A DNA stretch of 64,000 nt from CAZGUX01 sp964529305 (lineage in GTDB: Bacteria > Acidobacteriota > Terriglobia > Bryobacterales > Bryobacteraceae), in assembly GCA_964529305.1 (NCBI GenBank), contig CAZGUX010000131.1, positions 11,631 to 75,630 of the forward strand, read 5' to 3'. Both the position numbers and the translations under genes were made by a program. The notes beneath the pieces are model-generated. The model did not search any database. It was not told the DNA's origin and worked only from the letters and a program-made list of their open reading frames with translations. Positions 9,114 to 18,981 of the stretch are shown one piece after another (the stretch's first letter is position 1; each line of letters begins with the position of its first letter).

Positions 9114-10019
9114 ATGCCGTCGCGAGCCTACATCATCGTGCGGCATGTTCTCCACAACCATCGCACGCGGCTGCGAGCTTGGACGGGCCAAGCCGGCGGG
9201 TACAGCGGCTCGCGGATGGAAACCGCCGGCGGACGGGCGCGACATCTCAAAGAGGTGTTCGAGCGGTATCTGGAGTACGCCGGCTGGAGCGTTGAAGATC
9301 TGGCGGGTAAGACCGTGCTCGAAATGGGACCCGGAGATACGCTCGGCGTGACGCTACAGTTCGCGAGGGCCGGATGCGCGCGGGTGATCACCTTCGACCG
9401 ATTCCGGTATGACTACCGGAGTCCCTACGCACGAGAGGTGGAGCAGGCTTTGGGCCTGAAGGCGGATCTCCATCGGCACGTGGATCCACGGTGCGGCGAC
9501 GGTCTCGAGAACTGTGGGATAGCCAACGGCTCGATCGACCTGATTGTGTCGAACGCGGTGTTGGAAGAAATCCCGAACGTAGGCCAGACGCTCGAGACGA
9601 TGTGCGACCTGCTGCGGCCAGGCGGGGTGATGGCGCACCAGATCGATCTGTCCGACTACGGCATCTTCTCCCATCACGGCTTCAGCCGGTTCGAATTCCT
9701 GACGGTCGGTGATGGTTTGTGGCGGGCAATGACGGCCTGGTGCGGCGGGCCGAACCGCTGGCTGATGAACGACTACCTCGCGCGTCTGGAGTCCCTGGGC
9801 ATGCAAACGCGCGTCCTGGTGACGCATCTCTACGACGTAGGACGTCTGGCGGCCCCCATCGAGAGGAAGGCGGCGCCCGTGACCGCAAAGGTCAGGCAGG
9901 AGATCGAGCGGATCGGGCCGCGCCTGCTCGAACGATACCGGGCAATCCCGGCGGAAATCCTCGGCGTGCACGGCATATTTCTGGTTGCGCGGAAGCCGGA
10001 AGCACCGATGATACAGTGA
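9114..10019 (+). CDS. Class I SAM-dependent methyltransferase (301 aa)
   Basis: Motif I is VLEMGPGDTLGVTLQFA (about residues 65-81) with an acidic strand-2 end (ITFDRFRYD). IDLIVSNAVLEEIPN and LRPGGVMAHQIDL are the later Rossmann motifs. The start follows the previous stop by one base, so translation is probably coupled. The protein belongs with sugar or lipid O-methyltransferases found in polysaccharide loci. The acceptor cannot be told from the sequence. The neighbours (glycosyltransferases, asparagine synthase) imply modification of a surface glycan. Confidence 0.85.
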   Translation: MPSRAYIIVRHVLHNHRTRLRAWTGQAGGYSGSRMETAGGRARHLKEVFERYLEYAGWSVEDLAGKTVLEMGPGDTLGVTLQFARAGCARVITFDRFRYDYRSPYAREVEQALGLKADLHRHVDPRCGDGLENCGIANGSIDLIVSNAVLEEIPNVGQTLETMCDLLRPGGVMAHQIDLSDYGIFSHHGFSRFEFLTVGDGLWRAMTAWCGGPNRWLMNDYLARLESLGMQTRVLVTHLYDVGRLAAPIERKAAPVTAKVRQEIERIGPRLLERYRAIPAEILGVHGIFLVARKPEAPMIQ

Positions 10020-10034
10020 GACGGAAGACCCGAT

Positions 10035-11954
10035 ATGTGTGGGATTGCCGGTTATGTCTCGCTCGATCATGAGGTAATTGACGGCGTGGTCGAGCGCATG
10101 ACCGCGTGTCTTCACCATCGCGGGCCGGATGCCTTTGGCTACTATCGCGATGACGTTGCGCAACTCGGCCATCGGCGGCTGAGCATTATCGACCTATCCA
10201 CCGGCCAGCAGCCCATGACGAGCGAGTCGGGCAATGTGTGGGTGATTTACAACGGCGAAATCTTCAACCACGCCGAACTACGGCCGCCGCTGGAGGCGGC
10301 CGGCCACCGGTATCACAGCCGGTCGGACACGGAAACGATTTTGCACGCCTACGAGCAGTACGGCGCCGCCGCCCCGACGTATTTTCGCGGCATGTTCGCG
10401 TTCGCATTATGGGATCGGGATCGACAGGTGCTGTTCTGCGCGCGGGACCGGCTGGGAATCAAACCGTTCTATTACTGGTGGGACGGGCGGGTGTTCGTGT
10501 TCGGCTCCGAGATCAAGGCCCTTCTCGAACATCCCGCCGTGACGGCGCGGCTGAACCGCGACCAACTGGCCGAACATCTCGCCTTCGGGTACGGGAACAG
10601 CGAAGAGACCCTGTTTGCCGGGATTCGCAAGCTGATGCCGGGTCACACGTTGACCGTAGATGTCGGAAACCGGACGATCGACATGCGGCAATATTGGACA
10701 CTTCCGGTGGGCGAGGGCGGGCGCCGGGACGAGGGGGAGTGGATCGAAGAGTGCCGCGAGCGGATCGAAACCACGGTCCGGATGCGCCTGATGAGCGACG
10801 TGCCGCTGGGCATGTTCCTTTCAGGCGGAGTGGATTCCAGCCTGATCGCGGCCATGATGAAACGCCAGGTGACGACTCCGGTGAAAACGTTCGCCGTAGG
10901 CTATCGCGAAAGCGAGTACAGCGAACTCAGCTATGCGCGCGAGGTGGCCGCGCACATCGGGACCCAGCACCACGAAGTCACGATCGGCTTTGACGACTTC
11001 TTCGAGGCGCTTCCCAAGCTGATCTGGAACGAAGACGAGCCGATCGCGTGGCCCTCGAGCGTGTCGCTTTACTTTGTCTCGAAGCTGGCATCCCGGCATG
11101 TGAAGGTAGTGCTGACCGGGGAAGGGTCGGACGAACTGTTCGGCGGCTACAGCCGGTATTACTGGTTTCTGCTGAATGAAAGGTGGATGGGGGCGTGGAG
11201 GCTGCTTCCGGAGCCGCTGCGGCGCCTGGCGCGAGAGCAAGTGCGGAATTCGGCGGCCCTGCCCGCGGGCCTGCGCCGGAAGCTCGAGCACACGTTCATC
11301 GGGCGCGGCGAAGACGTGGAGTCGCTCTACCTGGACAACTTTTATGGGGCGTTCGCGGCTGGGGAGCGGGCGGAGTTAGGGTTTGGCGGCGACGCCTACT
11401 CGAACTTCCGCCGGTATTGGAGCACAGGCGCGGCCGGCGGGCCGCTGCCGCGGATGTTGTACGCCGACCAGAAGACGTATCTGGTGGAGCTGTTGATGAA
11501 GCAGGACCAGATGAGCATGGCGACGTCCATCGAGAGCCGCGTGCCGTTTCTCGACCACCCGTTGGTGGAATTCGCCGCGAAAGTGCCGGCGCACCTGAAA
11601 CTCAACGGCAAGACGGGCAAATTCATCCTCAAGAAAGTCGCCGAACAGTATCTGCCGCCATCGATCGTCTACCGCCGCAAAATGGGATTTCCGACGCCGC
11701 TCCGGGATTGGCTCCGGGAGCCTCGGGCCGGGGCGATTCTCGATCGGATCACTTCACCCAGCAGTTGCCTGAGCGAGATCGTCGACCTGGCGGCCGTACG
11801 CCCGATGGTAGACCGGCATCGCCGCGGAGAACTCGATGCGACCGACCGGATCTGGCGGCTGCTGAACCTGGAGTTGTGGGCGCAGGTGTTCCTGAACGGC
11901 AGGCCGGACCCCGACCGCGTGTCGCCACTGGCGGGAGCGGCATCCGGGGTATGA
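10035..11954 (+). CDS. asnB: Asparagine synthase, glutamine-hydrolysing (639 aa)
   Basis: The N-terminal class II glutaminase domain begins MCGIAGYVS with the catalytic Cys2, followed by HHRGPDAFGY and RLSIIDLSTGQQP. The C-terminal synthetase domain has the PP-loop SGGVDSS near residue 264. The enzyme makes an amide from aspartate, ATP and glutamine. In polysaccharide loci, homologues are thought to amidate sugar acids or amino-acid decorations. It sits between a methyltransferase and a GT4 gene, whose start overlaps its stop (ATGA), so a glycan-modifying role is more likely than housekeeping. A second copy is at 60737-62623. Confidence 0.93.
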   Translation: MCGIAGYVSLDHEVIDGVVERMTACLHHRGPDAFGYYRDDVAQLGHRRLSIIDLSTGQQPMTSESGNVWVIYNGEIFNHAELRPPLEAAGHRYHSRSDTETILHAYEQYGAAAPTYFRGMFAFALWDRDRQVLFCARDRLGIKPFYYWWDGRVFVFGSEIKALLEHPAVTARLNRDQLAEHLAFGYGNSEETLFAGIRKLMPGHTLTVDVGNRTIDMRQYWTLPVGEGGRRDEGEWIEECRERIETTVRMRLMSDVPLGMFLSGGVDSSLIAAMMKRQVTTPVKTFAVGYRESEYSELSYAREVAAHIGTQHHEVTIGFDDFFEALPKLIWNEDEPIAWPSSVSLYFVSKLASRHVKVVLTGEGSDELFGGYSRYYWFLLNERWMGAWRLLPEPLRRLAREQVRNSAALPAGLRRKLEHTFIGRGEDVESLYLDNFYGAFAAGERAELGFGGDAYSNFRRYWSTGAAGGPLPRMLYADQKTYLVELLMKQDQMSMATSIESRVPFLDHPLVEFAAKVPAHLKLNGKTGKFILKKVAEQYLPPSIVYRRKMGFPTPLRDWLREPRAGAILDRITSPSSCLSEIVDLAAVRPMVDRHRRGELDATDRIWRLLNLELWAQVFLNGRPDPDRVSPLAGAASGV

Positions 11955-13138
11955 AGGTGCTCTGGGTCAACGCGAATTTCCTTCACCCGACAACCAAGGG
12001 CGGACAGATCCGGACGCTGGAGATGCTGCGGCGGCTCCACCGGCGTCACGAAATTCACTACGCGGCGATTGAAGATCCGCGGCATCCGGAGGGTGTAATC
12101 CGGGCACGCGAGTATTCGACGAAAGCCTATCCGTTCCGGCTGAACGTGCCGGCCAGGCATTCACCGCGGTTTTACGCGCAGGTGGTGAAGGGGTTGATCG
12201 ACCCGCTGCCGGTGGCGGTCCGGCGGTTCCGATCTCCGGAAATGGAAGAGGCGCTGCGAGAGCTGGCGCGAAGAGAAGAATTCGATTGCGGGGTGTGTGA
12301 TTTCCTCGTATCGGCAGGGCACTTTCCCGCACTCGAACGGGCAGTCCTGTTCGAGCACAACGTGGAAACCATGATCTGGCGGCGTCACGCCGATGCGGTG
12401 GACGACCCGGTGCGGAAGACGTACTTTCGCCTGCAGGCGGAGCGGATGTTCAACTTCGAGGCGCGGGCTTGCCGCCAGGCGGCGCAGGTCGTGGCCGTGT
12501 CGCGCGAGGACGCGGCGACCCTGCAACGCCTGTTCGGGATTCATCAGGTAACGCCGGTTCCGACCGGAGTGGATGCGGAGTACTTCCGTCCCGCGGGAGG
12601 CGCGGCGATGGCGACGGACCTGGTGTTCGTCGGGTCGATGGACTGGATGCCGAACGTGGACGGGATCACCTGGTTTTTTGAAGAAGTGTTTCCACTCATT
12701 CGCGAGCGGCGGCCTGAAACGACGGCGGCGGTGGTTGGACGTACGCCGCCGAAGAGCCTGTCGAAATATCCCGCCAAGATTACGGGAACCGTTCCGGACG
12801 TCCGGCCCTACTTGTGGGGATCAAAAGTCTCGATCGTTCCGCTGCGAGTGGGCGGCGGCACAAGACTGAAGATCTACGAGGCCATGGCGGCTCGTGTGCC
12901 CGTGGTATCGACAACCATTGGCGCGGAAGGTCTGGAGGCCGTTGACGGACGAGACCTGCTGCTTGGAGACACTCCCCAACAGTTCGCCGCGCAGTGTCTC
13001 CGTCTGCTTTCGGATAGAGAGCTTCGCGACAGCCTGGTGGACTCGGCGGCACGGCAGGTCGCGGACCGGTTTTCCTGGGAGCACGTGGCGCGGGTATTCG
13101 AGCGGGTGCTCGAGAAGGCGCCTTCGTACACGGTGTGA
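11951..13138 (+). CDS. Family 4 glycosyltransferase (395 aa)
   Basis: GT-B fold protein. The N-terminus MKVLWVNANFLHPTTKGG is the donor-loop pattern of GT4 enzymes. Mid-protein there is VVAVSREDAATL and VPTGVDAEYF, and the C-terminal nucleotide-sugar site includes PLRVGGGTRLKIYEAMA (about 290-307) and VPVVST. The pattern resembles the GT4 enzymes of exopolysaccharide clusters. The ATG overlaps the asnB stop, and the next gene follows after one base. The cytoplasmic or membrane-associated enzyme adds a sugar to a lipid-linked intermediate; donor and acceptor are unknown. Confidence 0.92.
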   Translation: MKVLWVNANFLHPTTKGGQIRTLEMLRRLHRRHEIHYAAIEDPRHPEGVIRAREYSTKAYPFRLNVPARHSPRFYAQVVKGLIDPLPVAVRRFRSPEMEEALRELARREEFDCGVCDFLVSAGHFPALERAVLFEHNVETMIWRRHADAVDDPVRKTYFRLQAERMFNFEARACRQAAQVVAVSREDAATLQRLFGIHQVTPVPTGVDAEYFRPAGGAAMATDLVFVGSMDWMPNVDGITWFFEEVFPLIRERRPETTAAVVGRTPPKSLSKYPAKITGTVPDVRPYLWGSKVSIVPLRVGGGTRLKIYEAMAARVPVVSTTIGAEGLEAVDGRDLLLGDTPQQFAAQCLRLLSDRELRDSLVDSAARQVADRFSWEHVARVFERVLEKAPSYTV

Positions 13139-13139
13139 C

Positions 13140-14294
13140 ATGGAGCACCTGTTTGCGGGCGCCGTGGCCTTGGTCCTGTATGTGTTGTTCGGCTATCCGT
13201 TGCTTCTTGCGCTACGGGCGCGGTACCGGCGGCGGCCAGTGGTCAAACGTTTTGAGGCACGGACGGTTTCGGTTCTGCTGCCGGTGTCGAACGGCGAAGC
13301 CTGGATCGGGCAGAAGCTGGACAATCTGTTGGACCTCGACTACCCGGAAGAGTTGCTGGACATCATCGTCGTGTCGGACGGATCGACCGACGGCACGGAA
13401 CGGATCGCGAACGAATTTACGGTCAGGCACAAGAGCATCAAGTGTTTCTCCATTCCCAAGAAAGGCAAGGCTGAGGCGTTGAACCGGGCGATCGAGGAAG
13501 CGCGGGGCGAGATCCTGTTCTTCACCGACGTACGGCAGGCGATCGAGCGGGAAGCTCTGCGCAGCCTGGTTGCCTGTTTCGCGGATCCGAGCGTCGGCGT
13601 GGTCAGCGGCGAACTGGTGATCCGGGACGGCCAAACGCACGAAGAAGCGAATGTCGGCCTGTACTGGAACTACGAGAAATGGATTCGGAAAAGACTGAGC
13701 GCGATGGATTCGGTGCTGGGCGCCACGGGGTGCCTCTACGCGATGCGGCGTCACCTGGCCAAGCCGCTGCCGGCCGGGACGCTGCTGGATGATGTCCACC
13801 TGCCGATGGGCGCGTTCTTCGCCGGATACCGGATCGTGATGGAGGAGCAGGCCAAGGCGTACGACCAGCCGACCCGGTTGGACCGTGAGTTTCGCCGGAA
13901 AGTCAGGACACAGGCGGGCATCTACCAATTGATCGCCGCATTCCCGGCCTTGTTGTGGCCCGGAACGCGGATGTGGCTGGATTTTGTCTCGTACAAACTG
14001 GGGCGCCTGGCTTTACCTTGGGCGCTCGTGGCGGTGGCTGTCTCATCGTTCTGGCTGCCGGACGGGTGGCGCGGGATAGCCATCCTCGGGCAGGCTGTAT
14101 TCTATACAGCAGCAGGGGTGGACCTCTGGATTCCGGAGGGAATGCTCGTCAAGAGAGTGACGGGACCGGCACGCGCCTTTGTAGTGTTGATCGCGGCCGC
14201 GGCGGGTGCGGTGGCGATCGTGGCGTTTCCACCGGAGCGCCTGTGGCGGGCAGAGAAATCGAATGGCGATACCTCTTCTACTGATGAGCCGTAG
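13140..14294 (+). CDS. Membrane family 2 glycosyltransferase (384 aa)
   Basis: An N-terminal membrane segment (residues about 4-24, VALVLYVLFGYPLLL) precedes the GT2 domain with VSVLLPVSNGEAW, VVSDGSTDGTE, the acidic FFTDVRQ and a basic KKGKAEALNRA stretch. Two or three hydrophobic segments lie at about 270-365. This is the layout of processive or exopolysaccharide GT2 enzymes (BcsA/NodC-like), but no clear QxxRW is seen; QAGIYQL is in the expected zone. The start follows the previous stop by one base and its 3' end overlaps the next gene by 32 bases. It probably extends or initiates a membrane-bound glycan. Confidence 0.88.
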   Translation: MEHLFAGAVALVLYVLFGYPLLLALRARYRRRPVVKRFEARTVSVLLPVSNGEAWIGQKLDNLLDLDYPEELLDIIVVSDGSTDGTERIANEFTVRHKSIKCFSIPKKGKAEALNRAIEEARGEILFFTDVRQAIEREALRSLVACFADPSVGVVSGELVIRDGQTHEEANVGLYWNYEKWIRKRLSAMDSVLGATGCLYAMRRHLAKPLPAGTLLDDVHLPMGAFFAGYRIVMEEQAKAYDQPTRLDREFRRKVRTQAGIYQLIAAFPALLWPGTRMWLDFVSYKLGRLALPWALVAVAVSSFWLPDGWRGIAILGQAVFYTAAGVDLWIPEGMLVKRVTGPARAFVVLIAAAAGAVAIVAFPPERLWRAEKSNGDTSSTDEP

Positions 14295-16950
14295 TTTGGG
14301 CGGCGGCGGCTCGGAGCGTCAGATGACCGAGCTTGCCTGTTTGCTCGACCGCTCCCGCTTTCAGCCACATGTGGGTTGCTTTTCCTTGAAAGGAGTGAGA
14401 AAAGCCGACCTGGAAGCGGCCGATGTACCGTTAGTCGAGTTTCCTGTCCGTTCGTTCGGGTCGATGTCGGCATTTCGGGCAGGCCAGATGCTGGGTGAAT
14501 ATGTGCGGGAACACGGGATCCGGATTGTGCACGCCTTCGATGTTCCGGCGAATCTGTTCGGCGTGTTCGCCGCAAGCTGGTTCGAGGTTCCGGTGGTGAT
14601 CTCGAGCCAGCGCGCATTCCGCAGCCTGACCCCCGGCATCTATCATCATCTGCTTCGGGTCACCGACCAGATGGTGGATGCCATCGTGGTGAACTCGGCA
14701 GTGCTGCGGCAGCAACTGATCGATGAAGATCGTGTGCCGGCCCGGAAACTCAGGCTTTGCTACAACGCGATTGACACCAGTGTCTATCACCCGGAAGGCC
14801 CGTCAGAAAAGGAACGGTTTGGAGGAGGGATTGTGGTCGGCTCGACCAGCATGTTCCGGCCGGAGAAGGGTGTCGAAACCTTGATGCGGGGATTTGCGGG
14901 GGTCTACAAGGAGTTCGCGGATGCGCGGCTGCTGCTGGTGGGCGACGGACCCCGCCGGCCGGACTTGGAAGCGCTGGCGGAACAACTCGGGATTGCGGGC
15001 AGATGTCATTGGACCGGAGAGACGCAGCATGTCCTTCCGTGGCTGCGCGCCATCGACGTCTTCGTACTGCCCTCGCTCTCGGAAGCCTTTTCCAACTCGC
15101 TCATGGAAGCGATGGCGGCCGGCTGCGCTGTGATTGCCTCGTGTGTGGGCGGTAATCCGGAGTTGATCGAAGACGGCGTCAACGGTGTGTTATTCGAACC
15201 GGGTGACGTTCAAGGTCTTACCCGGCAGTTGAGGCGAGTGATGAAGGACGCCGGGCAGAGGAGACTACTGCGGGAAGCCGGCCGCGCGTCTATCGAAACA
15301 CGATTCTCGGCCAGTGGCTCCAGAAAACGGTTTCAGGCATTGTACGAAGAACTGTTGCTGGAGAAATGCGGATTTCTGGAACCGGCTCCGGTGAACGGCG
15401 GACAGAGGCTCGTCTCCGCGCCGGAGACCGCGGGGAAAAATCGGTCGCGCTCCAGCGTGCGTTTCGGCATCATCGCGAGCGACCCGCTCGATGCTTTCGC
15501 GCGCCGGGTTGTGAGTGAGATGCAGGCGGTACGCGGCGTCGAACTGGTGCTGCACCTGGTGACCGCGCGTCGCGACGAGAGCCAAGGCGAAGGCGCGCGA
15601 ATGCCTACGGTGACGAAAGTTCCGCACCCAGGGCCGGAGCTGCGGGGCGTCGCCCTGGACTTGCTGTGGAATATGGACGTCCTGGTGCAACTGGAGGGGG
15701 AAACCCTGCGCGGAGAGGTGGTGGAAATCCCGCGTTTTGGCGTCTGGCGGATGGAGGCCCGCGACTTCCTCTTACCGGTGTACCGGGGCGAGTATGTCAC
15801 CGAAGGACGGGTGGAGCGCCTGACTTCGCGCCCGGGAACGCGACGGATCGTCGACCGCCGGAGGACGCGCACCGATCCGTACTCGATCCACGCCAATCAA
15901 CGGAAACTGCAGGAAGCCATGGCAGGAGCGCCCGCACGGTTGTGCCGTCTGCTGTTGGCTGGTCTGCCGCTGGGCCAGGAGACGGAAAGCCTTCCACGGC
16001 CGGCCTCGCAGTTGACCGAATTTCAACGCTGGCTGCTGGAATGCCGGCTGGCTGCCCGCCAGTTGAGGAGCCAGGTGCATTCTCTATGTCATCTCGAGAA
16101 CTGGCGGACCGGCCTGGTTCGCGCACCGATCGAGCGCTTTCTCGAGCCCGATTTTCAACCCTCCATCGAATGGATCCGCTATCAGGAGCCGCTGCAGTTC
16201 ATCGCCGACCCGTACCTGATTGTTGACTCCCAGGGCCACGGCCGCCTGCTGGCGGAGGAGTTCGACCACACCGACAACCGGGGACGGATTGTGGAAGCGC
16301 TGGTCGAGGGCGGCCGGATCGTCTCTCCGATCCGCCTGGCGATCCGTGAGCCGTTTCACTTGTCAAACCCCTTTCCGATTGAGCATGACGGCGAGTTGTA
16401 CTGTGTTCCGGAAAGCTACCAGGCACGCGAGATTCGTTTGTATCGACGGGACGGCGATGGCTGGAAGTTTCACACGACGCTCCTTCGGAACCTGGCCGCC
16501 GTTGACGCGGTTGTGGTCCGGCACGACGGCCGGTGGTGGCTGTTTTGCACCGATCAGGAAGCGGATCCGGACGCTGCCCTGCATGTGTTCTACGCGGAAG
16601 ATCTCCTGGGCCCCTGGTCGCCGCACCGGGCGAATCCGGTCAAGGTGGATGTGACCTCCAGCCGTCCTGCCGGGACGCCCTTTGTGGTGGACGGGAAGCT
16701 GTACCGGCCGGCTCAGGACTGCTCGCAATCGTATGGCTGGAGATTGGCTTTGAATCGGATCGACCGGCTGACGCCGGACGAGTTCCTGGAAACGACGGTG
16801 CGGGTGGTCAACCCGCCGGGCCCGTTCACCGGAATCCACACGCTCTCAGGCTGTGGGGAATACACGGCCATCGATGTGAAATCGATAGACTTCTCGTTGC
16901 GGTTCACCGGCCGCAGGCTGGGTCACAAGCTGAAACGGGTTTTCGCATGA
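14263..16950 (+). CDS. Triple-domain GT4 / formyltransferase-like / GINT1-like fusion (895 aa)
   Basis: Residues 1-375 form a GT4 glycosyltransferase (LLMSRSLGGGGSERQMTEL, FRPEKGVETLMRGF, PSLSEAFSNSLMEAMAAG). Residues about 399-560 begin VRFGIIASDPLDAFARRVV and include DVLVQLEGETLRGEV, resembling a degenerate formyltransferase N-terminal domain. I see no intact catalytic Asn-His-Asp set. Residues about 620-895 (QFIADPYLIV, LLAEEFDHTDNRGRI, RPAGTPFVVDGKLYRPAQD) resemble the five-bladed N-terminal domain of glucosamine inositolphosphorylceramide transferase. The ATG at 14263 lies inside the preceding gene; an in-frame ATG is at 14284. GT4 is firm; the other two domain names rest on pattern memory. 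Confidence 0.82.
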   Translation: MAIPLLLMSRSLGGGGSERQMTELACLLDRSRFQPHVGCFSLKGVRKADLEAADVPLVEFPVRSFGSMSAFRAGQMLGEYVREHGIRIVHAFDVPANLFGVFAASWFEVPVVISSQRAFRSLTPGIYHHLLRVTDQMVDAIVVNSAVLRQQLIDEDRVPARKLRLCYNAIDTSVYHPEGPSEKERFGGGIVVGSTSMFRPEKGVETLMRGFAGVYKEFADARLLLVGDGPRRPDLEALAEQLGIAGRCHWTGETQHVLPWLRAIDVFVLPSLSEAFSNSLMEAMAAGCAVIASCVGGNPELIEDGVNGVLFEPGDVQGLTRQLRRVMKDAGQRRLLREAGRASIETRFSASGSRKRFQALYEELLLEKCGFLEPAPVNGGQRLVSAPETAGKNRSRSSVRFGIIASDPLDAFARRVVSEMQAVRGVELVLHLVTARRDESQGEGARMPTVTKVPHPGPELRGVALDLLWNMDVLVQLEGETLRGEVVEIPRFGVWRMEARDFLLPVYRGEYVTEGRVERLTSRPGTRRIVDRRRTRTDPYSIHANQRKLQEAMAGAPARLCRLLLAGLPLGQETESLPRPASQLTEFQRWLLECRLAARQLRSQVHSLCHLENWRTGLVRAPIERFLEPDFQPSIEWIRYQEPLQFIADPYLIVDSQGHGRLLAEEFDHTDNRGRIVEALVEGGRIVSPIRLAIREPFHLSNPFPIEHDGELYCVPESYQAREIRLYRRDGDGWKFHTTLLRNLAAVDAVVVRHDGRWWLFCTDQEADPDAALHVFYAEDLLGPWSPHRANPVKVDVTSSRPAGTPFVVDGKLYRPAQDCSQSYGWRLALNRIDRLTPDEFLETTVRVVNPPGPFTGIHTLSGCGEYTAIDVKSIDFSLRFTGRRLGHKLKRVFA

Positions 16951-17006
16951 GCATTCGGACAGCGGCCCGGGTTCGTTCCGCGCGGTGTGGATTGTATCTT
17001 TAAGCA

Positions 17007-17990
17007 ATGGCTCAGAAAAGGGCGCTCATTACGGGGATCACCGGCCAGGACGGCTCGTATCTTGCCGAGTTTCTACTTTCCGAGGGCTACGAAGTGCACG
17101 GCATCGTCCGCCGCATCGCGCTCGAAGACCCGGAGCACCGGCTGTCGCGGATTCTGATGATTCGCGATCGGATTCATCTGCACGCCGCGTCTCTGGAAAG
17201 TTATGCCAGCCTTCACCAGGTGATCCAGAATGTCATCCCGGACGAGTGCTATCACCTCGCTGCCCAGAGTTTTGTCAGCTACTCGTTCGACGACGAGTTC
17301 TCCACGCTGAACACGAATATCAACGGCACGCACTACCTGTTGGCTGCGGTGAAGAACGTCGCTCCGAAGTGCAAATTCTACTTCGCCGGCTCGAGCGAGA
17401 TGTTCGGCAAGGCCGAGGAAGTGCCGCAGAAAGAAACCACGCGCTTCCATCCCCGCTCGACCTATGGGATCAGCAAAGTGGCGGGATTCGACCTGACCCG
17501 AAACTACCGGGAGGCGTACGGGATGTTCGCCTGCAGTGGAATTCTGTTCAATCATGAATCGCCGCGCCGGGGATTCGAGTTTGTGACCCGGAAGATCAGC
17601 TCCGCGGTCGCGCGCGTCGTCACCGGCAAGACCCGGGAGTTGCCCCTCGGCAACCTGGAGGCCAAGCGCGATTGGGGACACGCGCGGGAGTACGTGGAGG
17701 CGATGTGGATGATGCTGCAGCAGCCGGATCCCGACGACTACGTGGTTGCCACGGGAGAGACGCACTCGGTGCGGGAGTTTGTCGACGTGGCGTTCTCCAT
17801 CGTCGGATTGGATTACCGGGACTACGTGAAGCTCGATCAGAACCTGCACCGGCCGGCGGAGGTCAATGTGTTGTTGGGCGATTACACCAAGGCCAGGCAG
17901 AAGCTGGGTTGGCATCCGGAGATTCGCTTTGAACAACTGGTTCGCGAAATGGTCGAGACCGACTGCAAGGCGGCTGGTGTCGAGATATAG
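17007..17990 (+). CDS. gmd: GDP-mannose 4,6-dehydratase-type enzyme (327 aa)
   Basis: Extended SDR fold. The NADP loop is GITGQDGSYLAEFLL at the N-terminus, then AAQSFVSYSF and SSEMFGKAEE. The catalytic YxxxK is YGISK near residue 153, and NHESPRRGFEFVTRKI is diagnostic for GDP-mannose dehydratases. The enzyme makes GDP-4-keto-6-deoxymannose, precursor of rhamnose, fucose or perosamine-type sugars. It is 56 bases after the triple fusion and 16 before galE, at the end of the operon. An AlgD-like dehydrogenase at 38431 would draw on the same GDP-mannose pool. Confidence 0.93.
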   Translation: MAQKRALITGITGQDGSYLAEFLLSEGYEVHGIVRRIALEDPEHRLSRILMIRDRIHLHAASLESYASLHQVIQNVIPDECYHLAAQSFVSYSFDDEFSTLNTNINGTHYLLAAVKNVAPKCKFYFAGSSEMFGKAEEVPQKETTRFHPRSTYGISKVAGFDLTRNYREAYGMFACSGILFNHESPRRGFEFVTRKISSAVARVVTGKTRELPLGNLEAKRDWGHAREYVEAMWMMLQQPDPDDYVVATGETHSVREFVDVAFSIVGLDYRDYVKLDQNLHRPAEVNVLLGDYTKARQKLGWHPEIRFEQLVREMVETDCKAAGVEI

Positions 17991-18006
17991 CTCGTAACAG
18001 TAACTT

Positions 18007-18981
18007 ATGAGAATCCTGGTCACGGGCGGCGCCGGCTACATCGGCAGTCATGCCGCCAAAGCGCTACGTCAATCCGGCTTTGACGTGGTGGTCCTCGACA
18101 ATCTCAGCATGGGTCATCGCTGGGCCGTCAAATGGGGCCGGTTGATTCACGCGGATCTGGCCGATGCGGCGGATCTCGTCAGCCTTCTCCGCGACGAGGG
18201 AGTCGAGGCGGTGGTGCATTTCGCGGCCAGCACGGCGGTGGGCGAATCGGTCCTGCACCCGCGCCGGTACTATCGCAACAATGTTGTCAATACCCTCAAC
18301 CTGCTGGAGGCCATGGTGGATGCCGGCGTCGGCGCCATTGTCTTTTCCTCCACCTGCGCGACCTATGGCGACCCGATCCGGATTCCCATCGACGAAGATC
18401 ACCCGCAGCATCCGATCAACCCCTACGGTGAAACGAAACTGACCGTCGAACGCATCCTGCGCGCGTTCGGCGATGCCTATGGAATACGCTGGTTCGCGCT
18501 GCGGTATTTCAACGCCGCGGGCGCGGATCCCGACGGGCAGATCGGAGAGGACCATACACCTGAGTCGCACTTGATCCCTCTCGTAATTGAAGCCGCGCTC
18601 GGCCGCAGGTCCCATCTGGAGGTCTACGGCACGGACTATCCGACTCCGGACGGAACGGCTGTGCGGGACTACATTCACGTCACCGACCTGGCCGACGCGC
18701 ATGTCCGGGCGCTTCGCTATCTGCTCGACAACGGGTCGAGCACGGCGGTCAACCTGGGCACCGGGACGGGGCATACGATCCGCGAGGTGATCGCCGCCGT
18801 GCAAGCGCTCAGTCCCCGGCCGATCACTGTCCGGGAGACGGAACGGCGCGCGGGCGACGCGCCCATTCTGGTTGCCAACTCGGCCAAGGCGGAGCGCATC
18901 CTGGGGTGGAAGCCTCGATATTCCGATCTCGCTTCGATCGTAGGGACGGCCTTCCGGTGGCATTCTGGACATGGCCGTTGA
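18007..18981 (+). CDS. galE: UDP-glucose 4-epimerase (324 aa)
   Basis: The N-terminal NAD loop is ILVTGGAGYIGSHAAKAL. FSSTCATYGDP carries the catalytic Ser/Thr region and NPYGETKL the YxxxK. FNAAGADPDGQIGEDH and DGTAVRDYIHVTDLADAH are GalE hallmarks. It interconverts UDP-glucose and UDP-galactose (or the N-acetyl forms) for glycan synthesis. It is the last gene of the run that begins at 1484. The 190 bases after it hold no gene that I can support. Confidence 0.95.
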   Translation: MRILVTGGAGYIGSHAAKALRQSGFDVVVLDNLSMGHRWAVKWGRLIHADLADAADLVSLLRDEGVEAVVHFAASTAVGESVLHPRRYYRNNVVNTLNLLEAMVDAGVGAIVFSSTCATYGDPIRIPIDEDHPQHPINPYGETKLTVERILRAFGDAYGIRWFALRYFNAAGADPDGQIGEDHTPESHLIPLVIEAALGRRSHLEVYGTDYPTPDGTAVRDYIHVTDLADAHVRALRYLLDNGSSTAVNLGTGTGHTIREVIAAVQALSPRPITVRETERRAGDAPILVANSAKAERILGWKPRYSDLASIVGTAFRWHSGHGR

